DNA of 64,000 bases, taken from positions 2,072,501-2,136,500 of the forward strand of contig CM067068.1 of NCBI GenBank assembly GCA_033980235.1, written 5' to 3'. Both the position numbers and the translations under genes were made by a program. Positions 12,072-21,299 of this stretch are shown here, piece after piece (the first letter of the stretch is position 1; each line of letters starts with the position of its first letter). A model generated the notes under the pieces. It saw only the letters and a program-made list of their open reading frames with translations, made no database searches and had not been told where the DNA came from. This DNA is from Diadema setosum (taxonomy: Eukaryota > Echinodermata > Echinoidea > Diadematoida > Diadematidae).

Positions 12072-12205
12072 TCAACAATTTCAATTTCAATTTCAATTTC
12101 AATTTTATTTCCATTTCCATTGAATAAACAGAAAAAAATATATACAATACATTTACAGAACAAATTTATAACAATTTCAAAGAAAACGTACAAGTACAAG
12201 TACAA
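12072..12205. repeat. TTTCAA hexamer repeat with LINE-tail-like AT stretch
   Basis: Five to six TTTCAA units are followed by TTTTATTTCCATTTCCATTG and an A-rich segment. This resembles the short-repeat 3' tail of a minus-strand LINE, but no ORF is attached. A similar (ATTTC)n plus TTATTTTCCA arrangement lies at 20994-21140. Confidence 0.35.
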
Positions 12206-12327
12206 GAAAACGTACAAGAAAACGTACTCAACGGTTTTCTAATACAGCTTATGTAACTCAGTTGAAAAAAGAAAACAACAGGAGATCAGATTTCGGGAGT
12301 TACACCTGAATTCGAATGGTTAGCTAT

Positions 12328-12709
12328 TCACTGTCTCTTTAAACAGAGTATAACGAAGTGTATGCCTGTGATTATGGCACCAGCAAGCAAAATCACCCGC
12401 CTTCTCGTTCTAGTAAAATATCGGCTGACACTCCTGTAACCTGCTTCTTTCCTCAAATAATTCCTGCAAAATGTCCCTAGTTGTCTTCCCGCGAAAACCA
12501 GCACGCGGAACACGAGGTAAATGGAGAGAGCCAGAAAGCCATAGACGTCTAGCGAGGAGGACTGCCAAAAGTGCAAGTCACAGCTAGATGGTCGTAAGTA
12601 ACCTCCGCCGTGTTGCAGAATGAGTTCGATCCAGTGCACTGAGAGATCCAGGGGACGTAGAGGGCGCTCCTTCATGATCGCTGAGACTCGCCGAGCATTG
12701 TCTCTGAAG
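12328..12709 (-). CDS. UGT gene A exon 4 (C-terminal, membrane anchor)
   Basis: Enters in phase 2 after an ACTACAG acceptor. Encodes the family's RRVSAIMKERPLRPLDLSVHWIE block, HGGGYLRPS, then SLDVYGFLALSIYLVFRVLVF, the single C-terminal membrane helix that anchors UGTs in the ER. Unlike a usual short cytosolic tail, a second hydrophobic segment (VILLAGAIITGIHFVILCL) follows near the C-terminus before the final KRQ and stop. A second membrane pass or a decayed tail are both possible. Confidence 0.85.
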
Positions 12710-13222
12710 CTGTAGTTGAAAGGAAAACGGCTCATGATTATGAACATGTACAGTAGCATACTACTTTTATACACTGATATTCAAATGATTAGTAAATATC
12801 AAAAGTCCGCTATGTCTCAGAAAAGATAATTTCAAACCAACATCGTTATAATATTGAGTAGCTGAAGAGCAATATATCACTGCTTACATTTTACGCTTAG
12901 GCCTACAATTTCTAACAAACAAGTTGACAAAAGAACATGATTTGTCTAATGTATTCCTTGTTTTATTTTGTTTCCCTCTTTTGTTTTGGATGGAAATGAA
13001 TGAAAACTGCATTGAATTGACTTTGTGAAATTCTCGTCCATAGTGTGCATGTTGTATGGGTTTAAAGTTCTATTTTTTGTCGTTGCTTATATTGCCTTAA
13101 AGACTAAAGCAAGAGGCGGAGAAAGCCTGTGAAAACACTGATTAGTATGTTGTCTGGTGGAAGAGTCTGTGAAATGATCGTCTTGGTCACGTGACAACAG
13201 CCATTGTCACATGTTCATCTAC

Positions 13223-13442
13223 CTATGATTATTCATGACCTCAAGGATGGAATGGGAAATGCCCTCGCTCGTAGCGCGGGAAAGGTCTGCAGACAGCCCG
13301 AGACCGCGCTCGAGCACACGAGCCGCTACATCCCAGCCTTCGGGGGCTATGGGAATGACAATTACTGGTACGCCGTGGTAAACGGCCTCGTAGAGCCTGT
13401 TCGTTTCTCCTGAGAAGATGAGTAGTTTCACCGCTCCGTGGC
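13223..13442 (-). CDS. UGT gene A exon 3 (donor-sugar signature, degenerate)
   Basis: 220 nt, the same length as exon 3 of gene B, with acceptor TTTCCAG and donor GTAGAT. Encodes LLIFSGETNRLYEAVYHGVP and the IPIAPEGWDVAARVLERGLG stretch. In active UGTs this is the UDP-sugar signature, with THGG early and DQ late; here both are replaced, while the surrounding YEAVYHGVP core is kept. Confidence 0.88.
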
Positions 13443-14109
13443 CTGGAAATAAGTGAAATAGCGGACAGGAGATGAGCAAATGAATTACATGTTGTGTATT
13501 ACATCGTCATCCAAAAGATTTAATTTACACTACACCTAATTACGAGTATACAGTTCTTTGCGTGACAGTACTACAGTTCTCTGTGTGAAAACAAGTATAG
13601 GGGGCATGCTGGACTGAATTGCTTGGAACCGTTTGCCAAAAAATGGAAATAAGAAACAAGCTAATTATACAACTTCAGAAAACAACTCGAGATGATTTTT
13701 AACAATTCATTGAGAATACGATTCGCATGTAGCATTTAAAAATCATAATGCTTCATACTAACTTCGGTTTGGTTGTGCTTTGTACCTGCAAATTTCTAGG
13801 CGGGGAGGTTGGGGGTTATTAGCAAGAGAAGGACTGAATGCATGTGTTTATTTTGCGACATCTGTGTGTATCAAATGATATTTTCTTTCACCGTCTATGA
13901 TCTTTTTTTTTTTTTTAAATCAGGCCTCCTTTATCATATTCAGTGGTATCAATTTTGTTGCTTTAAGTAATCATACCTGTGGTATACACAGGCCTGTAAT
14001 GAATGCAGCTGAATGTGAATGACTGCATTTGTAATCCATTCGGATAAAAGAAAGTGGAAAAAGGTTTTCCCAAAGATATGTTAGGGTTATCTCTTTGGGT
14101 TTTTCTTAC

Positions 14110-14350
14110 CAAGCAAGTCATTTTGCGGACACCACTTCACGAGTTTGGTGTTCGCTCCCAGTAGGACGCCCGAAGGCATCGGCTCATGCGTCCGCCAGAT
14201 AACCGTCTGGGGTATTGCAGCAAGGGCTCGCGAAAGCTTGGTGAGGTCAGCTATCTGAATTCCAGATCTAGCGCCCGCACTTGTGTCTTTGGTGCCAAGG
14301 GTTACGAGCACGACGCCCTCGCCCGTCGGTGATATCAGTTCTACCCACTC
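14110..14350 (-). CDS. UGT gene A exon 2
   Basis: Starts in phase 0 with GAGTGGGTAGAA after a TAATAG acceptor; the donor is G|GTAAGA in phase 1. Encodes EWVELI, then GVVLVTLGTK (start of the C-terminal Rossmann domain), QTVIWRTHEP and VKWCPQNDLLG, the conserved W..PQND motif that contacts the nucleotide sugar. It is four codons longer than exon 2 of gene B. Confidence 0.88.
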
Positions 14351-15855
14351 CTATTATAACACGTGAAAAAAAAAAACAGTAGTAACTGACGGAGAACTAT
14401 AAAGAACGTCAATGATCAGGGAGAGAATGGAATGAAAAATCTTGCTTAAAGCCGTGTATAGTGACATCAATAGGGGTTCATTTCAGTAGTTCTCAGATAT
14501 GAAATTTTTTTAAATAAAATATTCCGAATGCAGATTTTCTTTCTTTCTACATACTGTTTGATAAGTAATGATACTAGTCTGTAAAGATGAAGTGTTTGCA
14601 TTTGTTAATACTTTCTTTATTTCATATGTCATACGTGTATTTACAAGTGCATACAAGAATGAAATCCTGTTTGTTCAAAACGAGTACATTCTTTAGAAAA
14701 ATTCTCTTTCCAGATGATTTTCTTGATTTCAAAGGTTTGGTGCCTGTTGCGGTGTTATTCTTTATTGACGTCATGGACAGAATTCAGCTTTAGAAGAAAA
14801 AGAAAGCATCAAAGAGGCAAGACAGAAAAAAAAGGATTCGAGGATAAATCAGGAGGCATCATGGGACATTGTTCCTTACACAATTTGATAATGTAATTTG
14901 ATACACTGTTCTTTTGGAGTACTGAGTGCAAACGCAAGTGCAAAATAAGTCTTGTAGACTTGGTCTTGAGGTGCACCTATTATACATCTGGAGTTGCTTG
15001 CTCTCACCAAAGTTTACCACCATGAACATAATTTACAAAAATAAGTATATTAATTGTATATTCAAATTAACTAAAAGAACAGTTTTAAGTAAAGGAAATG
15101 GAGGAGGTCTACTAAAATGTCAAAACCTAATTCCTCAAAACCACCAACGAAAGCAAGTGGGACAAAGGTTGCAAGTTAACTGGGTTGATTACAAGTCACT
15201 AAAGTTGAACAGAAGAATCAGGCATGGGGTGTAATGAATGACCACATTTGACTTCTGAATATGACAGGAATAAGGTGATGAGAGAAATAAAGTAAGGTCA
15301 ATGATAATTGGTGACAACGTCCATACTGAGATCTACAAACACTGAACTGAAATATACCGAAACAGAACTGAAAAGGAATTTAAAAAAAATTCATCTTGAA
15401 CGTCTATACAGTACTATTGTATTCTAGGTCGTTCAAGTGATCACCAGTGAACAAGAGACCAATGAAGACTCATCCCGCTTATACCCTGTGTTAATTTCTA
15501 ACAAGCGTTTCTATATACCTGTAAAACTATTCTGACAAATCAGATCGAACTCTTCTCTCATCAGAGACCCGTTTCCGTTTGCTTAATCATCTTGCTTGAC
15601 TAAATTTGCTTGTTCTTCTGAGAAAGAGTTGATATAATCAGCTATTAAGACAATATTCCCTTGGTTTTGATTTACAGGTGTTGAGACATAGCACGAGTTA
15701 AACCGATCACTATACTGTACATCCTGGCTACAAAATTCACTTGAAGAATTTGGAGTTTCCTGACTCAGAGATGGAAAAAATCAAGCATTAACTGATAACT
15801 TTAGGTTTTGAGGAAACTATTGAAAGTATAATATAGACATTGATCGCAGACTAAC
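14351..15855 (-). other. UGT gene A intron 1
   Basis: Donor GTTAGT at 15855. The intron carries no recognisable gene or complete mobile element; open frames on the plus strand are without similarity. Confidence 0.6.
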
Positions 15856-16985
15856 CTCATCCAGCGGCTTTGGGTCTCGAGTCGTCAGTCCGCCCACTGC
15901 CACGGCGTTCGGAGCCAGTGGAAAGGGAAAGTCTATAGCGAAGTCAGAATTGATTAGGATTAGCTGAGCGTTTGAAATCACACGATTGATGGGCACTCGA
16001 ATTTCGTATCTAAAGTTGAAGAGAAATAGATATACGTCATTCGCTATGAACAGTGAAAGATCTTTGTAAAAGGAGGAAATTGTGTTGAAAACGCGTTGGC
16101 GAAAGTTCATCTTGTGCGATAGACCGGATGAAATCTCTGGAAAATAGGCTGTGGTATCGGGCGCCCCCGCGCGGCGGGAGAGGGAAGGTTCGATACCCCT
16201 GGGGACAACGAGAATGTACGGGACGCGTTTTTTTTAAAGACGGCACAGATTGGGGCATGGCGCGTGTTAAACCTATGGGAAAAACGTTGGGTTAGGGTTT
16301 TTGGTTATGGTTAGGGTTAGGGTTAGGGTTAGGGTTAGGGTTGGGGTTAGGGTTAGGGTTAGGGTTAGGGTTTGATGGTTAGGGTTAGGATTAGGATTAG
16401 GGTTAGGTTTAGGAATAGGGTCCCCGATAGATTTTTAGTTTCCCCAATCTGTGCCGTCTAAAAAAAACACGCGTACGGGACGTCAAGTATGCCGGCGAGC
16501 AAAATTGAGCAGCCCTTATGCGCGTCGACGATCAGGAGGTCGTAGCGCGCTCCTTGGTTTCTTTGGGTGAGTACGTGGTCGAGTAAGTAGCTGCACATCG
16601 TAAGACTACCGGCTATTGTCTGCTGGTGTCTGGTCATCGAAACACCGGAGACAGAGGTCTGACTATGAAGACAACGTCGAGACGGTGATCGGCATGGATC
16701 CTTTTTAACAAAGGTCGTCGTGCTATCAGCAAAGACATCGAACTTGAGGTGGGAATACGCAATGTCGTTTTTTAGCTCCTCGTAATGGTGGTCGCTGACA
16801 AGGGCGGTAACACAGTGCCCGTTTTCCACTAATCCGCGAGCCAGCGCAGACAGCAAAGAAAAGTCGCCATCAGCTTGCTTTTCGGAGTACATCAAAATTT
16901 TCGCTCCAGAAGAATGAACGACATAATTTAACCATACAACAATCATCACCTTCGCTCCAAGATACGACATTGTTGATCTTCTCAT
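15856..16985 (-). CDS. UGT gene A exon 1 (acceptor-binding domain), split by an insertion
   Basis: Possible starts are ATG at 16985 (MRRSTMSYLG) or 16970 (MSYLGAKVM); the latter gives an exon of 286 codons, equal to gene B. A hydrophobic signal peptide leads into SSGAKILMYS. Recognisable family blocks are LARGLVENGH, YDLLIVDAHKGCS, LAGILDVPY, then across the insertion ILVVPRGIEPSLSRR, SNAQLILINSDFAIDFPFPL and VAVGGLTTR. The stretch after FDVFADST (about 30 residues) aligns poorly with gene B and may contain compensating indels. The exon end GATGAG|GTTAGT is clear. Confidence 0.82.
16226..16472. mobile_element. 247-bp MITE with telomere-like repeats, inserted in UGT gene A exon 1
   Basis: The ends are inverted repeats of about 30 bp, both containing GACGGCACAGATTGGGG next to a T-run (GCGTTTTTTTT and GCGTGTTTTTTTT). 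The insertion is flanked by the direct repeat GTACGGGACG at 16216-16225 and 16473-16482; because the next base is shared, the target duplication is 9 or 10 bp. That size fits Mutator-like (MULE) elements, so a non-autonomous MULE is the best guess. The interior is largely a TTAGGG array. Confidence 0.9.
16289..16420. repeat. interstitial TTAGGG-type array
   Basis: About a dozen TTAGGG units with some variants (TTGGGG, TTAGGA, TTTGATGG) lie between the inverted repeats of the exon insertion. This is the canonical animal telomere unit, but it is internal to a small element, not a chromosome end. Confidence 0.92.
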
Positions 16986-17187
16986 TATCGCCTTCCTCTC
17001 CGCTTTATCAAAATGTCTGCCTATTACACGAAACAACATGAGCAAGAGCTTTCCTGAATTAGGCCTACAGGTATCCCACCAGCACGTTTTAATGTCATCG
17101 GAATTTTTAAGAGGCTGGGCCCGGAATATGCCAGCAACTATGCCAAACATGTCTACCAAGTATAAGAAGAGAGTGTACTTTACACAC

Positions 17188-17227
<40 letters not shown>

Positions 17228-18050
17228 GGCGATCTGAGTTACTTCTGCGTACGGCAATGAATATCGCTCTTCCCTCTCTCTCCCTATAGAGCAGTCGTTA
17301 AACGCTAGACAAAACAACACCGCAAAATTTTATGCGGGTTACTTGTAACATATCATTAATTATCTCTTATATCGTCAACATTTGCATCTATTTTTTCTTG
17401 ATAAAGAGAGAGAGAGGGGGGGGGGGAAAGAAAGTGAAAGATGGCTGGAATAAAGCGGCTTACATTCCGTTCTTTGCTTGTCAATAATTTTGTTTATGAT
17501 CTGACAAGTTTAAAGTCATTATTTGTTTTGTGTTGTTTTGTTTTGTTTTATTCTGTTCTTTCTCTCTTTTGTTCTGTTCAGTAAATATTGTCGAACTCTT
17601 GTATTTTGTTGACATTGTTGAAGCGCTTTGAATCTGTTTAGAAAAAGCGTTGATTATGAACAGTGATTATTTTCACTTTCAGACAACTCCTCTCGTGTAG
17701 ATTAATTTTTGATATTTTACGCACTTGCCTTGCATGCTTTGTTTGCCTAGTCTCAGGAGATGATTTCATTTTTGAAGACGTAAATCCGTCCCTTCTAACC
17801 CCTCAACCGTAATAAAAATGAATTAAAAACAAAAGAAAACTGCTGATGACAACATCCAATGCTGATCAAGAGAAAAGTGAAAGAGACACTCACTCCAAGA
17901 CTTAACAACCAGCCGCACAAAAACAATTCACGTTATCGAAATCTAGCATTATGCAGTGGGCACAGTATGATGAGGGAGATGTGCTTCTCTCTATTCACAC
18001 TTCCCTGGTATCATCATGAGGTTGTTACAACAGTTGTTCTAGTTGCTACT
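16986..18050. other. upstream of UGT gene A; no gene
   Basis: The minus-strand frame stays open up to 17159 above the likely start. A poly-A run lies at 17193-17222. No clear TATA box or other regulatory site could be assigned. Confidence 0.4.
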
Positions 18051-18051
18051 G

Positions 18052-18290
18052 ATTGACAAATTGACCTACATCGACGTAAAGAAGCACTGAATTAATTAGT
18101 GTTTCAGTAGTAGTCATGATAAAAGAAATCATGGGCGTACATGTACATACTCGAGCAGGATTCGAACTTACGACCTCTTGATCTCCGGACAGGCGTCATC
18201 TCCACAAGACCACCGAGCTTCCGTCCGACAGCAAGTGTTGATTCTCATCCTTGTGGCATGCAGCGGGTACTGTGTAATTTGAATAATCAT
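18052..18290 (-). mobile_element. tRNA-derived SINE (family S1), minus copy
   Basis: Read on the minus strand, it has an A box (TGGTCTTGTGGAGATGA) and a B box (GTTCGAATCC), then the family tail with CATGATT...ATCATG, CACTAATTAATTCAGTGC and CAATTTGTCAAT. It lies head to head with the next copy. The tRNA-like part is not predicted to be a working tRNA. Confidence 0.8.
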
Positions 18291-18437
18291 AGGCGAAAGC
18301 TCGGTGGTCTAGTGGAAATGACGCCTGTCCAGAGATCAGGAGGTTGTAGGTTCGAATCCTGCTCGAGTATGTAGGCCCATGATTTCTTTTATCATGGCTA
18401 TACTAAAACACTGATCAATTCAGTGCTTATTTACATC
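18291..18437 (+). mobile_element. SINE S1, plus copy, interrupted by the hAT element
   Basis: Begins near GCGAAAGCTCGG with A box TGGTCTAGTGGAAATGA and B box GGTTCGAATCC. The tail (CACTGATCAATTCAGTGC) is cut at 18445 by a nested insertion and resumes at 19901 with GGCAATTTGTCAATCAG, continuing to about 19965. Confidence 0.8.
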
Positions 18438-18445
18438 GCTGTAGG

Positions 18446-19900
18446 CAGTGGCGTATCTAAGGGGGGGCAAGGGGGGCACGTGCCCCGGGCGCCACTCCTT
18501 TGGGGCGCAAAAAACGAAAAAACGAAAAAAAAAAAAGAAAAGAAGACGAAGAAAAAAAAAAGAAGAAGAAAAAGAAAGAAGAAGAAAAAAAAAAACCCAA
18601 CAAACTCGCCCGGACGGGGGAAGGAGAAGGAGGGAGGGGGGGGGGGGGGGGGGCAGAAAACCAAATCAAACAAGATAAAAACAAAAAATGATGACGCGGA
18701 CAAAATGAAAATGTTAATTGTGTTCACACAAGAAGTCCATGTTTTGTAAGATGAAATATACAAAATTTTTTCGGGTCGCTCGCCAACATTTATATACTAA
18801 AAAAAAGTCCTCAGTTTGTTGGTGTAATTCGTTATCTATGAGGCCGTCACTACATCTTGATTAGAATTGTAAGATTTAATAAGCAAAAAAAAAAATGACA
18901 AGAATTCCATATTTTGTAAGCTGAAATACAAAAATTTTCGGCTCGCTCACTGCGCTCGCTCGCCAAAATTTATCAAAAAAAAGAAGAAGATAAGAACAAA
19001 CGTCATGATGACGCCCAAATATACAAATTTCGGCTCACTCGCGCGTACTAATATAGAGTATTTTTCAAGTCCTCAGTTTGTTTGTATAAATCGTTATAAG
19101 GCCGTCACTATGTCTTGATTAGAATTGTAAGATTTAATAAGCAAAAAAATGACAACAATTCCATGTTTTGTAAGCTGAAATACAAAAATTTTCGGCTCGC
19201 TCGCCAAAAATTTTTCAAAAAAAGATAAGAACAAAACGTCATGATGACGCCGAAATACAAATTTCGGCTCGCTCGCGCGTACTAATTTGGAGTATTTTAT
19301 CAAGTCCTCAGTTTTTTGGTATACTATCGTTATCTATAAGCCGTCAATATATCTTGATAGAATTGTAAGATGTAGTAAGCAAAAACTGACAAGAATTCCA
19401 TGTTTTGTTTCAAGCTGAAATACAAAATTTTTCGGCTCGCTCGCTGCGCTCGCTCGCCAAACTTTATCAAATAAAAAAAAATATAAGAACAAAACGTGAT
19501 AATGACGAGGAAATATACAAATTTCGGCTCACTCGCGCGTAATTTGGAGTATTTTTTCAAGTCCTCAGTTTGTTGGTATAAATCGTTAATAAGGTCGTCA
19601 CTATATCTTGATAAGAATTGTAAGATTTAATAAGCAAAAAATGACAAGAATTCCATGTTTTGTAAGCTGAAATACAAAAATTTTCGGCTCGCTCGCTACG
19701 CTCGCTCGCCAAAATGTATCCAAATTTATTACATTTAAATCACCCTCAAAAGACCCCTTTTAAGTGCTTGAAAAGCATATCATGTGGACTTTTTTTAAAG
19801 TCCCTACCCGGGATAGGGTTGGGGTTGAACACTTTTTCAGAAATTAGGGGCGCAATTTTCGCGCTTGCCCCGGGCGCCGTTTTCCCTAGATACGCCACTG
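18446..19900. mobile_element. Non-autonomous hAT-type transposon, 1455 bp
   Basis: Terminal inverted repeats CAGTGGCGTATC / GATACGCCACTG are followed inward by GCCCCGGGCGCC blocks on both sides. A perfect 8-bp target duplication GCTGTAGG flanks it (18438-18445 and 19901-19908), the size typical of hAT transposases. No transposase frame is present. The interior consists of A/G-rich sequence and a tandem repeat. It sits inside a SINE tail, which dates it as the younger insertion. Confidence 0.93.
18718..19715 (+). repeat. About four tandem 240-260 bp units inside the hAT element
   Basis: AAGTCCTCAGTTTGTTGGT recurs near 18807, 19066, 19305 and 19559. Each is followed by GTAAGATTTAATAAGCAAAAA, TTCCATGTTTTGTAAGCTGAA and an ATTTTCGGCTCGCTCG block. 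Confidence 0.85.
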
Positions 19901-19965
19901 GCTGTAGGGCAATTTGTCAATCAGTCACAATGAAAACATCTCAACGGAAGAATGTCATGAATTTG

Positions 19966-20993
19966 AACTGTTCTACTTACTGTCGGAGAAAGGCAGCCGT
20001 GTGGCAAAATTCCCTACCTAGCAAATGCCCAATCAGAAATTTAAAAATCATTCTTCTCGGTGAATCTGATGGGATATACAGAATGACAATGCAAAAAAAA
20101 AAAAAAAAAAAAAAGCTCCCGTCTATGCACAGATAAGAGACCTTATTTAGCTGCACAAGTCACCCGTTCACGACCTTTAAGAATTACCTTGCTAGATTTT
20201 GTGGGATGTTTGCATATTATAATGTTCATTTGAGTATGTGAGCGTGTGTGTATGTTGAATTTTAACTTCAGATGACGATGCATTTTTATAGAACTTCTCG
20301 TGTGACTTTTAGACCTGAATAGCCTTAACCTTCAACCGCCCCTTAATCAAACTTAGCTCGAGTCTTAGCTTGAGTATATAACAAACCACAATTTTTAGCC
20401 CCTCCAGCCCCACCCTCTCCCCTGAAACAACAACAGCAACAAGAACGGCAACGTCACATGGTTGATAATGACCTTGTATTCTCACATCAAATTTGGGAGT
20501 AATTTACCGGATTGTTAAATTAATCTCAGTGATATCTCTTGATGTAAAGTATCTTTTTAATCTTGAGGGTGTTTAGTGATTGACATCCGCAATTTTATCA
20601 AGTCTCCTGATATCGAGGCAGTGAATTCGATATCATTACTATTCATTGTCATTGTTTCAATTATCCTCGCAGGACGTTATAACTATGACTTACCAGTATA
20701 CTTATTGGAATTGCAAACAGGATCTTTCTCAAACTAAGCTCACCCCTCATCCTATCATAAACGTCATGATTTCATTCGATGAACCGATCCCTTTAAGGTG
20801 CCCTTTTATATCGTGATTCAAACATGTAATATTGCTACTCCCATGACTGGTTAAGTCAAGGTCACACCACATCCCTCACAACATTTATGACTAGACATAA
20901 CCATGGAGTATGATGTAAAGCACACACACATTTATACAACAAATACAACGCACACAAACACACACACACACAAACACGAGGGAAAAGTATTTC
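19966..20993. other. non-coding spacer
   Basis: Poly-A near 20094-20114 and (CA)n near 20935-20975. No gene recognised. Confidence 0.5.
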
Positions 20994-21140
20994 ATTTCAT
21001 TTCATTTATTTTCCACAACTTGCACAACTGGTTAAAAAAAGAATGAACAATACAGGACAACATGTCAATCATAACATATGCAATACAGGGTGTGGAGGAA
21101 GAAACAAAGGCCATTGACCTGTCAAGGCTTCTCCCCAGTA
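20994..21140. repeat. ATTTC repeat and LINE-tail-like segment
   Basis: TTTCATTTCATTTCATTTATTTTCC is followed by an A-rich stretch and a GAGGAAGAAACAAAGGCC block. This resembles the 3' end of a minus-strand LINE without an attached ORF. Confidence 0.3.
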
Positions 21141-21148
21141 AACAGTAG

Positions 21149-21297
21149 GGAACTTTAGATTTTAGACGCGCGGACGTTCAAAGGGAAAAAAAAACACGGT
21201 CTGAGCGTGCGCAGTAGCGCACGTCAAGTTACTGCGCACGCTCAGACCATGTTTTTTTTTCCCTTTGAACGTCCGCGCGTCTAAAATCTAAAGCTCC
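21149..21297. mobile_element. Hairpin MITE (149 bp, arms about 66 bp)
   Basis: ACTTTAGATTTTAGACGCGC, CGGACGTTCAAAGGGAAAA and GGTCTGAGCGTGCGCAGTA are mirrored after a short centre. Arm mismatches are few (CACGG against CATGG, GGAAC against GGAGC). The target duplication is not clear. Confidence 0.85.
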
Positions 21298-21299
21298 TT

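Larger units (their letters stand above)
12328..16985 (-). pseudogene. UGT gene A: UDP-glycosyltransferase copy disrupted by an exon insertion
   Basis: Four minus-strand exons (16985/16970-15856, 14350-14110, 13442-13223, 12709-12328) encode a GT1-family, membrane-type UDP-glycosyltransferase. All junctions are GT-AG with phases 0, 1 and 2, exactly as in gene B. Leaving out the 247-bp insertion and one target duplication, and starting at 16970, gives 567 codons with no other stop or frameshift, and an exon 1 of 286 codons, the same length as in B. The insertion brings an in-frame TAG immediately. Active-site positions have also decayed: the N-terminal catalytic-His region reads ADGDF (B: GSHF), the HGG of the donor signature reads FSGET, and the aspartate-glutamine pair reads EG. 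The aspartate of RYDLLIVDA is kept. I call it a pseudogene or a non-catalytic copy; being merely polymorphic for the insertion is also possible. Confidence 0.8.

Noticed and set aside
16289..16420. Telomere or chromosome-end sequence
   Set aside because: Only about 130 bp, degenerate and enclosed by inverted repeats with a target duplication inside an exon; sequence continues for tens of kb on both sides.
18423..18763. Lysine-rich (plus) and phenylalanine-rich (minus) proteins
   Set aside because: Translations of A/G-rich filler inside the hAT element.
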